Made by a program: the position numbers and the translations under genes
Notes under the pieces: generated by a model
What the model saw: only the letters and a program-made list of their open reading frames with translations
Databases searched by the model: none
What the model was told of the DNA's origin: nothing
Shown here: piece after piece, positions 58,878-64,000 of the stretch
How the letters are laid out: every line of letters begins with the position of its first letter
Numbering within the stretch: position 1 is the stretch's first letter
DNA from: Mycobacterium colombiense CECT 3035
GTDB taxonomy: Bacteria; Actinomycetota; Actinomycetes; Mycobacteriales; Mycobacteriaceae
Length of the DNA: 64,000 nucleotides
Assembly: GCF_002105755.1 (NCBI RefSeq)
Contig: NZ_CP020821.1
Location: 4,712,001-4,776,000, forward strand
Direction: 5' to 3'

Positions 58878-60224
58878 ATGGCGTCCACCCTGCCCGCGTC
58901 CGCAGTCGCCATCACGGGACCCGACGCGGTTGACGAATCGTCCGAGCAGCAGCGCCGGCGGTTGCGCATCGTGGTCGCGGCGAGCCTGCTGGGCACCACG
59001 GTCGAGTGGTACGACTTCTTCCTGTACGCCACCGCGGCGGGCCTGGTCTTCAACAAGGTGTTCTTCCCCAACGAGAGTTCTTTGGTGGGAACACTATTGG
59101 CGTTCGCGACGTTCGCCGTCGGGTTCGTCATGCGGCCCATCGGGGGCCTGGCGTTCGGCCACATCGGCGACCGGATCGGTCGTAAGCGCAGCCTGGCGTT
59201 GACCATGCTCATCATGGGCGGCGCGACGGCGCTGATCGGGGCGCTGCCGACGGCCGCGCAGGTCGGGGCGTGGGCGCCGGTGCTGCTGCTGGTCCTGCGG
59301 GTGCTGCAAGGCTTCGCGCTGGGTGGCGAGTGGGGCGGGGCGGTGCTGCTGGCCGTCGAGCACAGCCCCGGCGACCGGCGCGGACGCTACGGGGCGATTC
59401 CGCAGGTCGGGCTGGCGCTGGGCCTGGCCCTGGGCACCGGCGTCTTCGCGTTCCTGCAGGTTGCCTTGGGCCAGACGCGCTTTCTGTCCTACGGCTGGCG
59501 CATCGGCTTCCTGCTGAGCGTGTTACTGGTGGCGATCGGCATAGTGGTGCGGCTGCGGGTCGAAGAGACCCCCGCGTTCCGTCAGTTGGGCGAAATGGAG
59601 GCCGCGTCCACCGTGCCCATCCGGGACATCGTCCGTGAACCCCGTTCACGGCGAAACACTTTGCTGGGACTGCTGTCTCGCTGGGCGGAGGGCTCGGCCT
59701 TCAACACCTGGGGCGTCTTCGCGATCAGCTACGCCACCGGCGCGCTGGGCTTCAACAAGGTCTCGGTTCTGGTCGTGGTCACCATCGCCGCCTTGCTGAT
59801 GGCGGTGCTGCTGCCCGTCTCGGGAGCGTTGACCGACCGGTACGGTGCACGACGGGTGTACCTGGTGGGGGTTGCCCTCTACGGCCTGGCGGCCTTCCCC
59901 GCGTTCGCCTTATTCGGCACCAAAAACCTGGTCTGGTTCGGGCTGGCGATGATCCTCGTGTTCGGCGTGGTGCACGCGCTGTTCTACGGCGCGCAAGGCA
60001 CCCTCTACTCGTCGCTGTATCCCACCCGCACCCGCTACACCGGTTTATCGTTCGTCTACCAGTTCTCCGGCGTGTACGCGTCCGGGGTGACGCCGATGAT
60101 TCTCACCGCGCTGATCGCGGCCGTCGGCGGGGCGCCCTGGCTGGCCTGTGGGTATCTGGTGGTGACCGCGGTGATCAGTGTGATCGCCACGGCCCTGATC
60201 CGGGACCGCGACCTGTATCTTTAA
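58878..60224 (+). CDS. MFS transporter of the metabolite:H+ symporter type
   Basis: A 448-aa, 12-helix transporter. The MHS opening LLGTTVEWYDFFLYATAAG and the loop GHIGDRIGRKRSLALTMLIMG, ahead of LPTAAQVGAWAPVLLLVLRVLQGFALGGEWGGA, match the ProP/KgtP/ShiA group. Its substrate could be an organic acid or betaine. It starts six bases after ssuD, so the two are one operon and a sulfonate substrate is conceivable. Confidence 0.9.
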   Translation: MASTLPASAVAITGPDAVDESSEQQRRRLRIVVAASLLGTTVEWYDFFLYATAAGLVFNKVFFPNESSLVGTLLAFATFAVGFVMRPIGGLAFGHIGDRIGRKRSLALTMLIMGGATALIGALPTAAQVGAWAPVLLLVLRVLQGFALGGEWGGAVLLAVEHSPGDRRGRYGAIPQVGLALGLALGTGVFAFLQVALGQTRFLSYGWRIGFLLSVLLVAIGIVVRLRVEETPAFRQLGEMEAASTVPIRDIVREPRSRRNTLLGLLSRWAEGSAFNTWGVFAISYATGALGFNKVSVLVVVTIAALLMAVLLPVSGALTDRYGARRVYLVGVALYGLAAFPAFALFGTKNLVWFGLAMILVFGVVHALFYGAQGTLYSSLYPTRTRYTGLSFVYQFSGVYASGVTPMILTALIAAVGGAPWLACGYLVVTAVISVIATALIRDRDLYL

Positions 60225-60281
60225 GCGACGCCGCTTGGCATCCGGGTCGCCGATGTGCTGTGGTAACAAGCGTGGTCCGGA

Positions 60282-61649
60282 ATGGCTAGCAATCCACAAC
60301 TGCGCCAAGGATTGTCGCAGCGGCAGCTGAGCATGATCGCCCTCGGCGGCGTGATCGGCGCCGGTCTGTTCGTCGGGTCCGGTGTGGTGATCAAGGACAC
60401 CGGCCCCGCGGCGTTCCTCACCTACGCCCTCTGCGGCCTGCTCATCGTGCTGGTGATGCGGATGCTGGGCGAGATGGCGGCCGCCAACCCGTCGACCGGA
60501 TCGTTCGCCGACTACGCGGCCAAGGCCCTGGGCGGCTGGGCGGGATTCTCGGTCGCCTGGCTGTATTGGTACTTCTGGGTGATCGTGGTGGGCTTCGAGG
60601 CGGTCGCCGGCGGGAAGGTGCTCAACTACTGGTTCCATGCGCCGCTGTGGCTGCTGTCGCTGTGCCTGATGCTGTTGATGACCGCGACCAACCTGTTCTC
60701 GGTATCGTCCTTCGGCGAATTCGAATTCTGGTTCGCCGGAATCAAAGTCGCGACGATCGTGATCTTTCTGGTGGTGGGGACGGTGTACGTCCTGGGGTTG
60801 GTGCCGGGCCATCACGGCGGCCTGGCCAATCTGGCATCGCACGGTGGATTCTTTCCCCACGGGGTCGGCGCGGTGTTCGCCGCCATCGTGGTGGTGATCT
60901 TCTCCATGGTGGGCGCCGAGATCGTCACCGTTGCCGCCGCCGAAAGCCGCGATCCCGAGCTCGCGGTGCAGAAGGCGACCCGATCGGTCGTGGCCCGCAT
61001 CGGGATCTTCTTCGTCGGCTCGGTCTTCCTGCTCGTGGTGCTGTTGCCCTGGGACTCCGTCGAACTCGGCGCCTCGCCCTACGTTGCCGCGCTCAAACAC
61101 ATGGGGCTTTCCGGCGCCGATCAGGTGATGAACGCCGTCGTCCTCACCGCGGTGCTGTCCTGCCTGAACTCCGGTCTCTACACCGCGTCGCGCATGCTGT
61201 TCGTGCTCGCCGAGCGCGGCGAAGCGCCGAGGCGGTTGGTCCAACTGAGCGGGCGCGGCGTGCCCCACTTCGCGATCTTGTGTTCGTCGGCGGTCGGATT
61301 CGGATGTGTCGTCATGGCGCGCGTCGCGCCGAACACGGTGTTCCTCTTCCTGCTCAACTCGTCGGGCGCCATCATCTTGTTCGTCTATTGGCTGATCGCG
61401 TGCTCGCAGATCATCCTTCGCCGCCGGACACCCGCGGAGAAGCTGACGGTGAAGATGTGGTTCTACCCGGTGCTGTCGATTCTCACGCTCACCGGGATCA
61501 CCGCCGTGCTGGTGCAGATGGCGTTCGACCACACCGCCCGCAGCCAGCTGTGGCTCAGCCTGCTGTCCTGGGCGGTGGTGCTGGGGCTGTACGTCCTGGC
61601 GCGATCACGCGGGCGCGTCGGCGGACTGAGTCCGTCGCATGAGCGCTAG
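60282..61649 (+). CDS. gabP: amino-acid permease (GabP-like, APC family)
   Basis: A 455-aa, 12-helix amino-acid permease. The family opening is RQLSMIALGGVIGAGLFVGSG, followed by FEFWFAGIKVATIV and SGLYTASRMLFVLAERGEAP. It corresponds to Rv0522, called GabP (gamma-aminobutyrate) in M. tuberculosis; the specificity is not proven by sequence. ATG at 60282. Confidence 0.87.
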   Translation: MASNPQLRQGLSQRQLSMIALGGVIGAGLFVGSGVVIKDTGPAAFLTYALCGLLIVLVMRMLGEMAAANPSTGSFADYAAKALGGWAGFSVAWLYWYFWVIVVGFEAVAGGKVLNYWFHAPLWLLSLCLMLLMTATNLFSVSSFGEFEFWFAGIKVATIVIFLVVGTVYVLGLVPGHHGGLANLASHGGFFPHGVGAVFAAIVVVIFSMVGAEIVTVAAAESRDPELAVQKATRSVVARIGIFFVGSVFLLVVLLPWDSVELGASPYVAALKHMGLSGADQVMNAVVLTAVLSCLNSGLYTASRMLFVLAERGEAPRRLVQLSGRGVPHFAILCSSAVGFGCVVMARVAPNTVFLFLLNSSGAIILFVYWLIACSQIILRRRTPAEKLTVKMWFYPVLSILTLTGITAVLVQMAFDHTARSQLWLSLLSWAVVLGLYVLARSRGRVGGLSPSHER

Positions 61650-61764
61650 CGAAATCCAACGTCACATGACAGGTGATTAGTCGGTACCGACGGGCGTGAC
61701 GCAAGGTCGAGCGCTCAGCCGAAAACCGCGCGGATTGCGCTGCGGCACAGAACTTTCCGGACAA

Positions 61765-62682
61765 TCAGCTCCATCGCCGTTCGATCGACTTGATCAGGGC
61801 GGTCAGGGTCGCGTTCACCGGCGCCGCGACACCCACCCGCGCGCCCTGGCGCGGGACCGCGCCGTTGATGACGTCGATCTCGCTGACCCGGTGCGCCTCG
61901 TGATCCAGCAGCGCCGACGGTTTGGCGCCGGGCATCTGTGCGCCGAAGGCACGGACGTGTTCGACGGCATCGGTGACGGCGACCGCGATGCCCGAGGCCC
62001 GCGCGACCGTCCACGCCTCCGTCGCGGCCGCCTGGCTGACCGGCGCCATGTCCGGGTCGTCCATCACCTGGCCGACGGTCATGCCGGTCAGCGCGCACGG
62101 TGCGCTGTAGGCGGCGTTGCAGATCAGCTTCTCCCATTGCATGGCGGCGATATCGGTGACCGCGGCGGCATCGAATCCCGCGTCGCTCCACGCCCGCGCG
62201 ATCGACTCGACCGTCGCGAGCGGCAGCGACGAATAAGCGCCGAAGCGCATCGCTTTCATGGCGTTGTGCCGCACGTGCCCGGGGGCGACGGTCGCCGCGC
62301 CGAATCCGCTGGCGATGCCGACCGCGACCCGCTCCTCGCCGACGATACCCGCCACCGTCTCGGCTGATCCCAGGCCGTTCTGGATGGTCAGTACCGGGGT
62401 GGCGGCACCGAGCATCGGAATCGCTTGTCGCGCACCGGTTGACACGTCGGCGGCCTTCACGGCCAGCACGATCAGATCCATCGCCTCGTCCGGCGCGGTG
62501 GTGCTCGCCCGCAGCGGCACCACCCGGTCGTAGCCCGGACCGGTGACCCGCAGCCCGTGCCGGGCGATCTGATCGATCGCGGGCTGATAGCGGTCGATCG
62601 CCAGCACGTCGTTGCCCGCCGCAGCCAGCCTGGCGGCATAGATGGAACCCATTGCACCGCAACCGATTACCGCGATCTTCAT
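61765..62682 (-). CDS. 2-dehydropantoate 2-reductase family protein (ApbA/PanE)
   Basis: A 305-aa NADPH-dependent reductase with KIAVIGCGAMGSIYAARLAAAG, VLTIQNGLGSAETVAG and a C-terminal helical domain with KLICNAAYSAPCAL and EIDVINGAV. PanE makes pantoate, but paralogs act on other 2-oxo acids. Here it is coupled to a tartrate-dehydratase-like enzyme (ATGA overlap, 62679-62682), so it may reduce the oxaloacetate-like product or an unrelated acid. Confidence 0.87.
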   Translation of the reverse strand: MKIAVIGCGAMGSIYAARLAAAGNDVLAIDRYQPAIDQIARHGLRVTGPGYDRVVPLRASTTAPDEAMDLIVLAVKAADVSTGARQAIPMLGAATPVLTIQNGLGSAETVAGIVGEERVAVGIASGFGAATVAPGHVRHNAMKAMRFGAYSSLPLATVESIARAWSDAGFDAAAVTDIAAMQWEKLICNAAYSAPCALTGMTVGQVMDDPDMAPVSQAAATEAWTVARASGIAVAVTDAVEHVRAFGAQMPGAKPSALLDHEAHRVSEIDVINGAVPRQGARVGVAAPVNATLTALIKSIERRWS

Positions 62683-63869
62683 CCGCACGCTCTCCCGTCG
62701 GTCAGCTCGGCGATCAGTTCGGCCAGGCCCGCCTTCTGCTCGAGCCCGAAGCCCGCGGCGTCCGTCGGCGAGACCCGTCCCGCCGACAGCGCGCAGGCGT
62801 CGGGGTAGCCGCCGAACGGCGCGAACACGCCGGGGTAGGCCTCGCAGCCACCCAGGCCCAGCCCGGCCGCCACGTGCAGGTTGATCAGATGACCGCCGTG
62901 CGGGAAGGCGAAGCGGCGATCAAAGCCATGAGACTCCAGGACGTCGAGCATCCGGAGGTACTCGGTCAGCCCGTAGCTCAGTCCCGGATCCATCTGGAAG
63001 ACATCGAGATTGGGCCGCATGCCGCCGTAGCGCACCAGGTTCGTCGCATCCGGCACCGAGAAGAGGTTCTCCCCGGTGGCCACCGCGCCGTCATAGCACT
63101 CCGTCACCGCCCGGTTCAGCGCGTAATCCAGCGGCTCGCCGGGTTCTTCGTACCAGCGCAGGCCGTAGGGAGCCAGCGCGCCCGCCCAGCGGGTCGCCTC
63201 GGCCCGGTCGAACCGGCCGTTCGCGTCGACCGCGACCCGCTTCGCGTCGCCGACGGTCTCGATGACGGCCTCGACCCGCGCGAGGTCCTCGCCCAGCGCT
63301 GCGCCGCCGATCTTCATCTTGACCGCGTCATAACCCGCGTCGAGGTATCCACGCATTTCCGTTCGCAGCCTGTCGATGCCGCCGCCCGCGTAGTAATAGC
63401 CGCCGGCGGCGTAGACGGGCACCGATGCCGCGGGCGCACGCCCGGCGTGGCGGGCGAGGGTGACGCAGGCCGGCTCGTCGCGCAGTTTGGCGTTCAGGTC
63501 CCAGCAGGCCAGCTCCAGCGCGGCCGCGGCCGCCGCCCGGTCGCCATGGCCGCCGGGCTTCTCGTCGGTGAGTGCGCACGCCAAAACCGCGGCGGGATCG
63601 ACGCATCCGGACTCATCCAGCAGCGCGGCGGGCGGCGCGGCCAGCAGCCGCGGGATCATCCGGTCGCGCAGGATCCCGCTCTGGGCGAACCGCCCGATCG
63701 AATCGAACGCCACCCCCACCACGGGCCGTCCGTTCCGGATCACGTCGGTGATCACCGCGACCAGCGAGACGGTGTGGTGGGAGAAGTCGACCACCGCGTT
63801 GGCGGGGCCGCCCGGTCGGCCGCGGTCCAGCCCGACCGCCCGCTCGACGATCCCCGTGATCCGCATCAC
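62679..63869 (-). CDS. enolase-superfamily dehydratase, D(-)-tartrate dehydratase-like
   Basis: A 396-aa member of the mandelate racemase/muconate lactonizing group. The KxK motif is VKMKIGG, metal ligands are in VAVDANGRFD, WYEEPGEPLDYAL and ATGENLFS, and the general base His in FPHGGHLINLHVAAGLGLGGCEAYP. N-terminal NEKPGGHGERS-like sequence (DEKPGGHGDRAAA), YVYAAGGYYY-like sequence (VYAAGGYYYAGGG) and the GGYPD end strongly resemble tartrate dehydratase. GTG at 63869; ATG at 63866 is also possible. Confidence 0.85.
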   Translation of the reverse strand: MMRITGIVERAVGLDRGRPGGPANAVVDFSHHTVSLVAVITDVIRNGRPVVGVAFDSIGRFAQSGILRDRMIPRLLAAPPAALLDESGCVDPAAVLACALTDEKPGGHGDRAAAAAALELACWDLNAKLRDEPACVTLARHAGRAPAASVPVYAAGGYYYAGGGIDRLRTEMRGYLDAGYDAVKMKIGGAALGEDLARVEAVIETVGDAKRVAVDANGRFDRAEATRWAGALAPYGLRWYEEPGEPLDYALNRAVTECYDGAVATGENLFSVPDATNLVRYGGMRPNLDVFQMDPGLSYGLTEYLRMLDVLESHGFDRRFAFPHGGHLINLHVAAGLGLGGCEAYPGVFAPFGGYPDACALSAGRVSPTDAAGFGLEQKAGLAELIAELTDGRACG

Positions 63870-63876
63870 CCGATGG

Positions 63877-64000
63877 TCAGGGAGTCCGCGTGAGCAACAC
63901 CGCTTGCTCGAACGGCAACCGCGCGAAAACCGCTCGCGCCCGGCGTGTTACGTGCGCCGCGGCCTCGTCCTTGGTGACCACGCGCGGATCGGCGATGCCG
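63877..64000 (-). CDS. C-terminal end of an unidentified protein, cut by window edge
   Basis: A frame reading GIADPRVVTKDEAAAHVTRR, then ARAVFARLPFEQAVLLTRTP and a TGA at 63879-63877. It ends eight bases before the tartrate-dehydratase-like gene, so it is the upstream member of the same operon. The 41 residues visible do not identify a family. Confidence 0.6.
   Translation of the reverse strand, partial: GIADPRVVTKDEAAAHVTRRARAVFARLPFEQAVLLTRTP

Overview
The window is from a high-GC slowly growing Mycobacterium. Gene order and protein sequences match the segment of the M. tuberculosis chromosome from about Rv0464c to Rv0522 almost gene for gene. Several insertions and replacements point to a member of the M. 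avium complex or a close relative. Species cannot be fixed from the sequence alone, and family and ortholog names are from memory, not from a search.

Layout. 1-5640: carbon-source switch to acetate/fatty acids (ramB, acyl-ACP thioesterase, icl1, fadB2), with putative RamB boxes before icl1 and three 56-bp tandem repeats after it. 5640-8460: mycolic acid modification (umaA, pcaA) and the TetR regulator MadR. 8500-18630: DUF445 protein, an XRE regulator with a perfect palindrome in front, hbhA, deoC, a nitrilase with an apparent frameshift, murB, an L,D-transpeptidase and an SDR. 18650-22000: the mycothiol operon (ROK protein, mshA, YbjN protein) preceded by a leaderless-looking polycysteine leader peptide. 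22030-24900: gpm1 and senX3-regX3, the latter two joined by a MIRU-type mini-ORF. 24980-29920: an mmpS-mmpL-tetR operon and two small genes not expected here from M. tuberculosis. 30060-40980: ppx, proC, a small HTH protein, ribosomal protein bS22, an epimerase, an acyltransferase, cmaA2, a HadA-like dehydratase and serB1.

41380-44770 is the most interesting part. It is an esxF-esxE-cpnT operon, which M. tuberculosis keeps elsewhere on the chromosome, sitting where mmpS2-mmpL2 would be expected. cpnT is split into two overlapping frames. Its C-terminal toxin domain is not the TNT NAD-glycohydrolase but a putative R-S-E class ADP-ribosyltransferase encoded in DNA of about 49% GC. A 71-aa gene directly downstream is a candidate cognate immunity protein.

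44820-51630: glutaredoxin-like protein, the heme operon hemA-hemC-hemD-hemB with two small membrane proteins, and a STAS protein. 51900-57310: acyltransferase/SGNH/esterase genes of envelope character, plus a 38-codon membrane peptide gene. 57720-64000: an accessory metabolic block (SsuD-type monooxygenase, MHS-type transporter, amino-acid permease, ketopantoate-reductase-like enzyme, tartrate-dehydratase-like enzyme and the end of another gene).
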